Positions 1 through 5,492 of a stretch of DNA of 6,437 nt are shown piece after piece. The notes under the pieces were generated by a model. That model did no database searches and had not been told where the DNA came from. It worked only from the letters and a program-made list of their open reading frames with translations. How positions within the stretch are numbered: position 1 is the stretch's first letter; each line of letters opens with the position of its first letter. The stretch is from assembly GCA_024276455.1 (NCBI GenBank), contig JAJRXE010000213.1:1-6437 (forward strand), given 5' to 3'. The position numbers were made by a program, and so were the translations under genes. The DNA is from Calditrichota bacterium. Lineage in GTDB: Bacteria > Calditrichota > Calditrichia > RBG-13-44-9.

Positions 1-148
1 GAATTCTGAATCCCAGAACGGCAAAAAAGATAGCCACCGCGGGCAGCGAGCGATCCGGTAGGGCAGCAACCATTTTTTCAATCAACCGGTATCCTAGGTA
101 TTCCAGGCGATGCTGTAAAGAAATCTCTTTCAGTCGAATCCCCGTCAT
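1..148 (-). CDS. LpxL/HtrB-like lipid acyltransferase, N-terminal fragment (cut by window edge)
   Basis: An open frame starts at the ATG at 148-146 and runs leftwards off the window, giving 49 codons. The N-terminus has the composition of the LpxL/HtrB (lysophospholipid/lipid A) acyltransferase family: the segment HRLEYLGYRLIEKM at residues 13-26, then LPDRSLPAVAIFFAVLGFR. In that family this region forms the amphipathic or membrane-anchoring helix before the catalytic domain. Family members transfer a fatty acyl chain to lipid A precursors or related lipids at the inner membrane. The catalytic HX4D/E motif would lie outside the window, so the assignment rests on the N-terminus alone. The start is 14 bases after the rtcB stop codon, so it is probably cotranscribed with rtcB. 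A GGAAAG stretch very close to the ATG is only a weak ribosome site. A neighbouring ATG at 161-159 is in another frame that soon stops. Confidence 0.55.
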   Translation of the reverse strand, partial: MTGIRLKEISLQHRLEYLGYRLIEKMVAALPDRSLPAVAIFFAVLGFRI

Positions 149-162
149 TCTTTCCACTCATC

Positions 163-1617
163 TTACCCTTTAATCACTCCCACCGGTCGCAGGCGAGCCA
201 CTTTGCGACTGACCCCGGCCTGGTGCATGATTTCCACCACATCGGCCACATCTTTGTAGGCGTAAGGCATTTCTTCCGCAATGGTCCGTTTTCCTTTGGC
301 TTGAATCACCACCCCGGCTTTGTGAAGTTCGGCAATTAAATCCCGTCCTTTCCCGGCTTTGAGGGCTTTTTTCCGACTTTGAACCCGGCCGGCGCCGTGG
401 CAGGTGCTGCCAAAAGTTTCCTGCATGGCTTTTTCGGTGCCCACTGCTACAAAAGAGTACCGTCCCATATCGCCGGGAATGAGCACCGGCTGGCCCACCT
501 CGCGGTAGGCGGCCGGAATTTTCTCGCTGCCGGGCGGAAAGGCCCGGGTCGCTCCTTTGCGGTGCACACACACGGTTTTCTTCCGACCGTCGATTTCGTG
601 CTCCTCTATTTTGGCAATGTTGTGGCAAACGTCGTAAACCAGGCGAAAATCCAGATCGCGATCGGAGAGATTCAGGGTCTGTTTAAACGTCCGCCGGGCC
701 AGATCCATGATAATCTGGCGATTATTCCAGGCAAAATTCGCCGCCGCCGCCATGGCACCCAGGTAATCCTGCCCTTCTTTGGATTGAATGGGCGCACAGG
801 TTAACTGGCGGTCCGGCAGGGTAAATCCGTACTTGTGAGACGCCTGCATGATGATCTTCAAGTAATCGTCGCACACCTGGTAGCCAAGTCCGCGCGAACC
901 GGAATGAATGAGCAGCACCACCTGCCCGGGAAACAATCCGAACGCTTCGGCAACCCTGGGATCGAATATTTCCTCCACCACATCAATCTCCAGAAAGTGG
1001 TTACCGGATCCCAGGGTTCCCGCCTGATCCAGACCGCGTTCAATTGCCCGTTTGCTCACCGCCTCGGGATTAGCCTGAGACATTCGGCCGTTCTCCTCGG
1101 TGAACTCCAGGTCTTCGGGCGTTCCGAAACCGTGCTCCACCGCCCATTCCGAACCTTTCTCCAGAATCTTGCGAATCTCTTTGGCCGATTGTTTCTGGAT
1201 GGCTCCGGACGAACCTACTCCGGTGGGAATATTTTGAAACAAATTTTGGACCAGTTTTTCCAACTTACCGGCAATGGCCTGGTATTCCAGCCCGGTGCGG
1301 GCCAGGCGAATCCCACAGTTAATGTCGTACCCGACTCCCCCGGGAGAAATAACCCCTTCTTCCACATCGGTAGCAGCCACGCCTCCAATGGGAAAACCAT
1401 ACCCCCAGTGGATGCCCGGCATGGCCAGGCTGTACTTTTGAATACCCGGAAGATGGGCCACATTCACCACCTGGCGAATGCTTTCGTCTTCTGCCAGAAA
1501 CTTTTCCAGCATCTTGCGGGAGGTGTAAATTCGTCCGGGTACCCGCATGCCCCCCTGCCGGGGAATTTCCCACAAATAATCGTGAATCGGATTTATTTCG
1601 TAACCATGAATCTTCAT
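163..1617 (-). CDS. rtcB: RtcB, GTP-dependent 3'-phosphate/5'-hydroxyl RNA ligase
   Basis: Full-length RtcB of 484 residues. The family joins RNA 3'-phosphate (or 2',3'-cyclic phosphate) ends to 5'-hydroxyl ends, using GTP and Mn2+, in RNA repair or tRNA splicing. Every hallmark is visible: GGVGYDINCG with probable metal ligands D98 and C101; GSGNHFLEID with H207; LIHSGSRGLG with H238; DVCHNIAK with H332; VHRKGATRAFPPG around H352; PGDMGRYSFV around 381-390; and STCHGAGR, whose H407 aligns with the histidine that is guanylylated in characterised RtcB proteins. The ligand set appears intact, so the enzyme should be active. The length matches archaeal-type, intein-free RtcB and there is no intein. 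The ATG at 1617-1615 is preceded by a strong purine-rich ribosome site. The gene follows archease in the same direction with 73 bases between, a common partnership because archease stimulates RtcB guanylylation and turnover. No RtcA or RtcR gene is nearby. Confidence 0.97.
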   Translation of the reverse strand: MKIHGYEINPIHDYLWEIPRQGGMRVPGRIYTSRKMLEKFLAEDESIRQVVNVAHLPGIQKYSLAMPGIHWGYGFPIGGVAATDVEEGVISPGGVGYDINCGIRLARTGLEYQAIAGKLEKLVQNLFQNIPTGVGSSGAIQKQSAKEIRKILEKGSEWAVEHGFGTPEDLEFTEENGRMSQANPEAVSKRAIERGLDQAGTLGSGNHFLEIDVVEEIFDPRVAEAFGLFPGQVVLLIHSGSRGLGYQVCDDYLKIIMQASHKYGFTLPDRQLTCAPIQSKEGQDYLGAMAAAANFAWNNRQIIMDLARRTFKQTLNLSDRDLDFRLVYDVCHNIAKIEEHEIDGRKKTVCVHRKGATRAFPPGSEKIPAAYREVGQPVLIPGDMGRYSFVAVGTEKAMQETFGSTCHGAGRVQSRKKALKAGKGRDLIAELHKAGVVIQAKGKRTIAEEMPYAYKDVADVVEIMHQAGVSRKVARLRPVGVIKG

Positions 1618-1622
1618 TGTTT

Positions 1623-1629
1623 CCCCCCT
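1623..1629 (-). promoter_or_regulatory. Ribosome binding site of rtcB
   Basis: On the minus strand an AGGGGGG run lies about six bases before the rtcB ATG. It fixes the start at 1617 rather than at an internal codon, and suggests rtcB has its own strong translation initiation rather than being coupled to archease. Confidence 0.7.
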
Positions 1630-1666
1630 TTTGTTTTGACCCCCATCAATTTACCGCCTTCCGGCG

Positions 1667-1696
1667 TTCTCAGGTTCCCAAAGATTTTTCTCAGGT
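1667..1696. repeat. Short direct repeat TTCTCAGGT, two copies, between archease and rtcB
   Basis: Two identical 9-base copies lie at 1667-1675 and 1688-1696, with starts 21 bases apart (about two helical turns). The second copy includes the archease stop codon. No function is known to me; it may be chance. Confidence 0.5.
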
Positions 1697-2119
1697 GTCG
1701 AACACCAGATTGGTGCAGTAGCCTTCCGCTGTTTTCTCAATGTTCAACTGGTGAAACGTGACCGCTTTAATCTCGGTAAAAATCTCGTGTTTGTCGGGAC
1801 GGAAATACTCCCCGCCTACCCGGGCGGTCACCTCCCACAACGCTCCTTCCTGCTGTAACTGAATCTCCAGAACCCGCGCCGGCACCCACTTGCCCACATG
1901 GAAGGTAAAATTGATTTCACTCAGGAAATTCACCAGCAACTCCTCCGGAGAAGCCCCCCTTACCTGAAAGTTCTTCTCTCCCAGATCGTCCACCGGAGAC
2001 TCTTCCAGGGTTACGTAACGCCAGCCGGCCACGGCCGTCGCAAACAGATCTTCCAGATTTTCGCCGCAAACGCGGAGCGCCACATCGGCGGTGTGGTCTA
2101 ACAAACGGTATTCACCCAT
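1691..2119 (-). CDS. Archease, RtcB-activating protein
   Basis: A 142-residue protein of normal archease length. The N-terminal signature LLDHTADVALRV (residues 6-17) and the C-terminal NLVFDT are diagnostic of the family. The acidic residues in DHTAD (D8, D12) and the penultimate D141 correspond to the conserved metal-binding acidic positions. Archease is a small soluble cofactor protein that speeds guanylylation of RtcB and allows multiple turnovers. The middle of the protein, with NFLSEINFTFHVGKW, HEIFTEIKAVTFHQL and the C-terminal strand, fits the usual fold. It lies directly upstream of rtcB on the same strand, separated by 73 bases without a recognisable terminator, so the two are probably one transcription unit. 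The ATG at 2119-2117 is the natural start; a GGAGAG stretch lies upstream but rather far (more than 10 bases), so translation initiation may be modest. Confidence 0.95.
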   Translation of the reverse strand: MGEYRLLDHTADVALRVCGENLEDLFATAVAGWRYVTLEESPVDDLGEKNFQVRGASPEELLVNFLSEINFTFHVGKWVPARVLEIQLQQEGALWEVTARVGGEYFRPDKHEIFTEIKAVTFHQLNIEKTAEGYCTNLVFDT

Positions 2120-2155
2120 GACGATTCCGTGCTCTCCATTCTCACTCAGCTACTA

Positions 2156-2183
2156 AAATTAACACATTCTACCCAAAAAACAA
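2156..2183 (-). promoter_or_regulatory. Possible promoter of the archease-rtcB unit
   Basis: On the minus strand TTGTTT (2183-2178) and TAATTT (2161-2156) are separated by 16 bases, and the second box lies about 36 bases before the archease ATG. Both boxes match the sigma-70 consensus only partly, so this is a weak candidate placed mainly by position. Confidence 0.25.
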
Positions 2184-2186
2184 ATT

Positions 2187-2223
2187 GAATTCGCAGGTGG
2201 TCAGCCACCGGGAAGGCGAATTC
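2187..2223. repeat. Nested inverted repeat (potential hairpin/cruciform)
   Basis: The outer arms GAATTCGC (2187-2194) and GCGAATTC (2216-2223) are perfect inverted repeats. Inside them GGTGG (2196-2200) and CCACC (2205-2209) form a second stem around the four-base loop TCAG. The inner stem sits off centre, leaving one unpaired base on the left and six on the right. There is no T-run after it on either strand, so it is not a standard terminator. It could be an operator, an RNA hairpin, or part of a small dispersed palindromic repeat. Confidence 0.55.
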
Positions 2224-2366
2224 AGCGCAGAGACTCACGCGGAGGAAATTCCGGGTAGCGATGTCAAAATTGGAAAGGAGAACGCATTTGTCCGCCCCCC
2301 TCCGCATGGGAGAAAATCCGAAGACAAAATTCCTTGCGAGCGATGAGTAACTTCCCAAAATTTTGC

Positions 2367-2395
2367 TTTACTTAACCGTTTAAAAATCCTAATAT
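2367..2395 (+). promoter_or_regulatory. Candidate promoter of the Wzi-like gene
   Basis: TTTACT (2367-2372) and TAATAT (2390-2395) lie 17 bases apart, each matching four of six sigma-70 consensus bases. They sit immediately upstream of the coding start and would give a leader of about 15 bases containing GGAG (2408-2411) before the ATG. The second box lies inside a perfect palindrome. Confidence 0.35.
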
Positions 2396-2399
2396 TAGG
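2388..2399. promoter_or_regulatory. 12-base palindrome CCTAATATTAGG, possible operator over the -10 box
   Basis: A perfect 12-base dyad covers the candidate -10 box of the Wzi-like gene. A second perfect palindrome, CAAAATTTTG, lies at 2356-2365, its centre 33 bases (about three helical turns) away, just before the candidate -35 box. The arrangement suits a dimeric repressor but no regulator family is recognised. Confidence 0.3.
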
Positions 2400-2416
2400 G
2401 AAAAGACGGAGACGGA

Positions 2417-4000
2417 ATGAAACGTATTCTGCTGCTGGGAATACTCCTGATCTGGAGCTCGGGGGCGCTGTCTCAGGAATCGCTCCCGCCTTACCACTGG
2501 AGCTGGCAATACCTGGACTATTTGAAAAGCGCCGGTTACCTTCCCGGTCTGGACATTACCCACCGGCCGGTGCAGCGTTCGGCGGTGGCAGGTGCCCTGA
2601 GTGAGGTAACCTCTCCGGACCCCATTATTCAGGGCATGCTGCGAATATTGCAGACGGAATTTCGTCCCGAAATCTGGCAATGGGAAGCCGGGAAGGATTT
2701 GCTGCAGCAAGTAGGCGAAAAAATTCTGGAGCCGCTTCCCAAACCGCAGGTCAAAGCCGGGATCTTTTCGCTCTTCAACTGGCAAAAAGATCGTCCCGAC
2801 TACCAGAAGGAGCTCGGTTACGACTTTCATCCCTTATTGAGTGTAAAATGGAACCGCAATTTTTCCGCCCTGCTAAACGGGCGCTTCTTTAATCGCAAGA
2901 ACGAGCGATATGTGGGCAAGGAATTCCGCAATCTGTACAGTTATGTGGAACAGGGTTACCTACAATATCAGAACCGCTGGTTGCAGGTCAAATTCGGGCG
3001 GGACTTCATGCAGCTGGGTCCCGGGCGCAGCGGGCAACTGCTCCTCAGCGACAACAGCCGCCCCTTCGATCTGTACCTGGTGCGCTTGAAAAGCAAATAC
3101 CTCTCGTTTAGCTTTTGGGGAATTCAGCTGAATCGCCGCAGCGTAACAGACTCCACCCTGCAGCAGTTTGCCACCACCGCCAATCGCTACCTGAACGGTC
3201 ATCGGTTGGCATTCAACTACCGGGACCGCTATTTAATCGCCTTTACCGAACAGGTCCTGTACGGAGGTCCCGCCAGCACCTGGGAGCTAGGCTATCTGAA
3301 TCCCATTGGGAACTATTACGGCTACAACGCCAATGGACCGTACACGGCAGCCAATCTGTTCTACACCCTGGACTGGGATCTCTATTTCCCCCACCGCGTC
3401 AATTTTTACGGAGAACTGCTCATTGACGACCTGCAGATCGACAACGAAACGCCCGGCGACCTGGAACCCAACGAAATCGGCCTGCTCATGGGCTTCAATT
3501 GGGGGAATCCTTTCCGCTGGACCGGTAGCCTCTTCAACGCGGAATATGTGCAGGTACGCAACCGCACCTACAACGCCCCGGTGTACGACTGGGAAAAATA
3601 CCTGCACCGCAACGAAGTGATTGGGTACTACCTGGGCAACGATTTCAAGCTGGCCCATTTCAACCTGGAAAAATGGTGGCTTCCGGTTCTGAAAACCCGG
3701 CTCATCAGTCGGATCATTCGCAAGGGCGAAGGCACCGTTCAGGGGGAATTCAACACCGACTATCTGAATTACACCGTGGAAGAAGGCTACCACGAACCCT
3801 TCCCCTGGGGTATTGTGGAAAAGCATCTTCAACTGGGCCTGGAGGTGTTTTTTCGGCCGCACCGTCTGGCGAATGTGAGCGCCAGCCTGGCCTGGAACCG
3901 GTTCGACAATTACCAACATGTGGAAGGCCAGAGCAAAACGGAAGTGAGTTTTTACCTGAGCATCTGGGTGCAGTGGGACAAATGGTGGACAATAAAATAG
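2417..4000 (+). CDS. Wzi-like outer-membrane beta-barrel protein (capsule-assembly family-like)
   Basis: A 527-residue protein with a clear signal peptide: MKR, a hydrophobic core (ILLLGILLIW) and probable cleavage after ALSQ near residue 20. Residues 26-65 (YHWSWQYLDYL, GYLPGL, HRPVQRSAVAGAL) form a short helical N-terminal region like that seen before the barrel in many Bacteroidota-type Wzi-like proteins. From about residue 140 to the end the sequence alternates aromatic and polar residues typical of outer-membrane strands. Family-like motifs are KFGRDFMQLGPGRSGQ and LLLSDNSRPFD (192-218), RYLNGHRLAF (257-266), the YLNPIGNYYGYN region (293-304) and FYGELLIDDLQ (330-340). The protein ends in closely spaced aromatic strands. 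Wzi anchors capsule polysaccharide at the surface in enterobacteria; here the ligand is unknown and no capsule genes are adjacent. The start is supported by GGAG six bases before the ATG. I am confident of the barrel, less so of the Wzi name. Confidence 0.65.
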   Translation: MKRILLLGILLIWSSGALSQESLPPYHWSWQYLDYLKSAGYLPGLDITHRPVQRSAVAGALSEVTSPDPIIQGMLRILQTEFRPEIWQWEAGKDLLQQVGEKILEPLPKPQVKAGIFSLFNWQKDRPDYQKELGYDFHPLLSVKWNRNFSALLNGRFFNRKNERYVGKEFRNLYSYVEQGYLQYQNRWLQVKFGRDFMQLGPGRSGQLLLSDNSRPFDLYLVRLKSKYLSFSFWGIQLNRRSVTDSTLQQFATTANRYLNGHRLAFNYRDRYLIAFTEQVLYGGPASTWELGYLNPIGNYYGYNANGPYTAANLFYTLDWDLYFPHRVNFYGELLIDDLQIDNETPGDLEPNEIGLLMGFNWGNPFRWTGSLFNAEYVQVRNRTYNAPVYDWEKYLHRNEVIGYYLGNDFKLAHFNLEKWWLPVLKTRLISRIIRKGEGTVQGEFNTDYLNYTVEEGYHEPFPWGIVEKHLQLGLEVFFRPHRLANVSASLAWNRFDNYQHVEGQSKTEVSFYLSIWVQWDKWWTIK

Positions 4001-4109
4001 AACCCTGCGATTGCGCATCTTACCCCCAAGCTCCGGGGTTCCATGCAAAGATGGCCGGATGGAGAATGCCGAAATCAATTTCACCCGGTCAGACGGTTCA
4101 CATTGTCTC

Positions 4110-4128
4110 GCTGTGCCAAAAGGCCAGC
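4110..4128 (+). other. Small stem-loop just upstream of the first hydrogenase protease gene
   Basis: GCTG-T-GCC, loop AAAA, GGCCAGC forms a seven-pair stem with one bulged T. It ends six bases before the purine-rich AGAAGGA (4134-4140) that could serve as ribosome site for the ATG at 4152. There is no following T-run, so it is not a standard terminator. It may modulate translation or be incidental. The rest of the 4001-4151 spacer shows no gene or promoter I can support. Confidence 0.3.
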
Positions 4129-4151
4129 ATTGCAGAAGGAAAACCGAGGAT

Positions 4152-4658
4152 ATGGAAAAACCGGACGCCGCTTTTGAAACTTTGAGAAAAATCCTGCTCC
4201 AGCGTCCGCTCATTCTCGGAATCGGCAACGAGCTCCGGGGAGACGATGCCGCCGGGGTGGCGCTGGTTCGCCGGATTGCCCAATCGGGCTACTCTCCCAC
4301 CCTGCTGGTTTACGCCAATCCAGAGAATTACCTCGAGCGGATTGCCCGTATTCCCCACACGGTAAGATTGTGGATCGACATTGTACATTTTGGCGCAAAA
4401 CCGGGCGAGTTTCGAATTTTTCGACCGGAGGAAATCGAACAGTTTGCCATTTCGACCCACAATTTTTCCCTGACAGTGGTCTTTCGCTATTTGCAGGCGA
4501 GTCGTCCGGCGGAGGATTTTCTACTGGGAATCCAGCCCGCCGCCACCGCTCTGGGCGCTCCCCTCAGCGCACCCGTGCAACGCCGGGTCGCCCTGCTGGC
4601 CGACTTCATCGGCCGGATTCATCGGTTACCAATACAAACCAATCGGGAAGAAAGTTGA
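4152..4658 (+). CDS. hycI: HycI-type hydrogenase maturation protease (peptidase family M52)
   Basis: A 168-residue protein. M52 proteases cleave the C-terminal peptide from the NiFe-hydrogenase large subunit after nickel insertion, in the cytoplasm. The core begins LILGIGNELRGDDAAG (residues 20-35), then RLWIDIVHFGAKPGEF (72-87), ISTHNFSL (100-107) and FLLGIQP. D32, D76 and H103 align with the nickel-sensing ligands D16, D62 and H90 of E. coli HycI. STHN and the aspartate rather than glutamate at the first ligand are HycI traits, associated with H2-evolving multisubunit and some cytosolic hydrogenases. The frame is open upstream to a TTG at 4011, but those 47 codons lack family character; the ATG at 4152, about 18 residues before the core, gives normal family length, with AGAAGGA 11 bases upstream. 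It overlaps the next gene by four bases. The usual second aspartate of the DAxD motif is replaced (DIVH). No hydrogenase genes are nearby, so the target is unknown. Confidence 0.85.
   Translation: MEKPDAAFETLRKILLQRPLILGIGNELRGDDAAGVALVRRIAQSGYSPTLLVYANPENYLERIARIPHTVRLWIDIVHFGAKPGEFRIFRPEEIEQFAISTHNFSLTVVFRYLQASRPAEDFLLGIQPAATALGAPLSAPVQRRVALLADFIGRIHRLPIQTNREES
4645..4657 (+). promoter_or_regulatory. Ribosome binding site and TTG start with TTGA stop/start overlap
   Basis: GGGAAG (4645-4650) precedes TTG at 4655-4657, whose last two bases and the following A form the TGA stop of the upstream protease gene. The second protease core (IIGLGN) begins only nine residues later and no ATG is available in frame before it, so TTG is the likely start and translational coupling is likely. 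Confidence 0.65.
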
Positions 4659-5158
4659 AGAATCGTTACCGGAATATTTTGATTATCGGACTTGGCAACC
4701 CCCTTTTACGAGACGAAGGCGTGGGAATTTACATGCTGGAACGTCTGGCAAAGTCCTCGCCACCGGCAACCGTTACCCTGGCCGATTGCGGCACCGATAT
4801 GTTGAAAATGCTTTCTTTTTTCAACCGTCACGATCTCATTATTTTTCTGGACGCTGTGGACGGTGGGCAGACTCCGGGTACAATCTACCATTTCACCAAG
4901 CCGGAAATATTGGCTCTGGAAGGAGAAAACAAAGCGGCCCACCAACTCTCGGCGGTGGGTTCTGTTCAGTTGTTGGAAAAGATTAATCCCGATTTTCAGA
5001 AAGCGGAGGTCTGGCTCATTGGCGTTCAGCCTGCTCGCATCGAACGGGGTGACGGACTTACTCCGGCAGTCCGGCAGGCAGCGGACAAAGTGGTGCAGGA
5101 AATTCGGGAACGCTTTTTTCTCTCCGGAGCAGCCTCCGAAAATCACCCCGTCCGTTAA
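4655..5158 (+). CDS. HyaD/HupD/HoxW-like hydrogenase maturation protease (peptidase family M52)
   Basis: A 167-residue protein starting at TTG, of normal length for the family. It has the full M52 pattern: IIGLGNPLLRDEGVG (residues 10-24), DLIIFLDAVDGGQTPGTI (60-77), AAHQLSAVG (94-102) and WLIGVQPARIERGDGLTPAV (120-139). E21, D66 and H96 correspond to the glutamate, aspartate and histidine that bind nickel/cadmium in HybD. The DEG form separates it from the preceding HycI-like protease. It should therefore trim the large subunit of a different NiFe hydrogenase, of the uptake or cytosolic bidirectional type; which one cannot be decided from the protease alone. These enzymes are each specific for one large subunit, so the tandem pair suggests at least two NiFe hydrogenases in the host (inference). 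The 3' end overlaps by four bases with the convergent membrane-protein gene; the last dozen residues are poorly conserved family tail. Confidence 0.88.
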   Translation: MKNRYRNILIIGLGNPLLRDEGVGIYMLERLAKSSPPATVTLADCGTDMLKMLSFFNRHDLIIFLDAVDGGQTPGTIYHFTKPEILALEGENKAAHQLSAVGSVQLLEKINPDFQKAEVWLIGVQPARIERGDGLTPAVRQAADKVVQEIRERFFLSGAASENHPVR

Positions 5159-5406
5159 GCGTATTTCACAATCAGGTAAACGCCCAGACCAATCAACAGC
5201 ACCGGAGCAAAAACAAACAGCAAGCTCAAGAAGGCCGGAACCACCGCCAGCGGCACCACCAACAAGAATACCACCGCCAACAAGAGTCCCACAAACAGTT
5301 TAACCGGCAACAACACCAGGAAAACCCCTGCCTTCAGGAACCAGACCAACAACTTCACCCCGACAATCACGGTTAACACGACGAAAATTGCTACCAGAAG
5401 GTCCAT
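5155..5406 (-). CDS. Small, highly hydrophobic membrane protein of unknown function
   Basis: An 83-residue protein, almost entirely hydrophobic. The only charged residues are D2, K18, K26, K36 and K81, spaced so as to suggest a first segment at about 3-17, a second at about 19-35 and one or two more between 37 and 80, the latter broken by prolines at 52, 57 and 68. It should sit in the inner membrane. The start is well supported: the minus strand has GAGGGGGA about seven bases before the ATG at 5406-5404. Its TAA stop overlaps the stop of the convergent protease gene (shared TTAA at 5155-5158). I recognise no family. The low-complexity leucine/valine sequence makes chance similarity likely in searches. 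The good ribosome site, full use of the gap between its neighbours and coherent membrane topology argue that it is a real gene. Confidence 0.7.
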   Translation of the reverse strand: MDLLVAIFVVLTVIVGVKLLVWFLKAGVFLVLLPVKLFVGLLLAVVFLLVVPLAVVPAFLSLLFVFAPVLLIGLGVYLIVKYA

Positions 5407-5492
5407 GCCTCTTCCCCCTCAGTTCGCTTTTCTTTATTTACGGAATCCCTTCCCCGGATGTTTCATCTTGAAGATAATTTAAAACGTCAGGC

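Larger units (their letters stand above)
2120..2416. other. Divergent intergenic region between archease and the Wzi-like gene
   Basis: These 297 bases hold the 5' ends of two divergent units and no convincing gene. They contain, left to right, a weak minus-strand promoter candidate, a nested inverted repeat at 2187-2223, a stretch around 2224-2300 that looks like non-coding repeat sequence, the palindromes CAAAATTTTG (2356-2365) and CCTAATATTAGG (2388-2399), and a plus-strand promoter candidate. A minus-strand open frame of about 70 codons (2146-2358) has no ribosome site or recognisable protein character and is not called. Confidence 0.7.

Noticed and set aside
1..6. EcoRI site GAATTC exactly at the window start, suggesting a cloning junction
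   Set aside because: The acyltransferase frame runs through it normally, and several other GAATTC sites occur inside the window; most likely coincidence.
835..1761. Plus-strand open frame of about 308 codons opposite rtcB and the archease 3' end
   Set aside because: It lies antisense to two unmistakable genes, has no ribosome site or recognisable domain, and reflects the codon bias of the real frame.
2146..2358. Minus-strand frame of about 70 codons in the archease/Wzi spacer
   Set aside because: It needs a TTG start without a ribosome site, overlaps the inverted repeat and the candidate promoter region, and has no protein-like pattern; repeat-like non-coding DNA explains it better.
4110..4128. 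Stem-loop as a terminator for the Wzi-like gene
   Set aside because: Short, bulged, no T-run after it, and more than 100 bases past the stop; kept only as a possible leader structure.
3287..4228. Minus-strand open frame of about 313 codons opposite the Wzi-like gene
   Set aside because: Antisense to a gene with a clear signal peptide and barrel pattern; its own translation is low in character and crosses into the next spacer without a plausible start.
5123..5140. CGGAG...CTCCG stem near the end of the second protease gene, as a terminator
   Set aside because: Only five pairs around a CAGC loop, inside coding sequence and without a following T-run on either strand.
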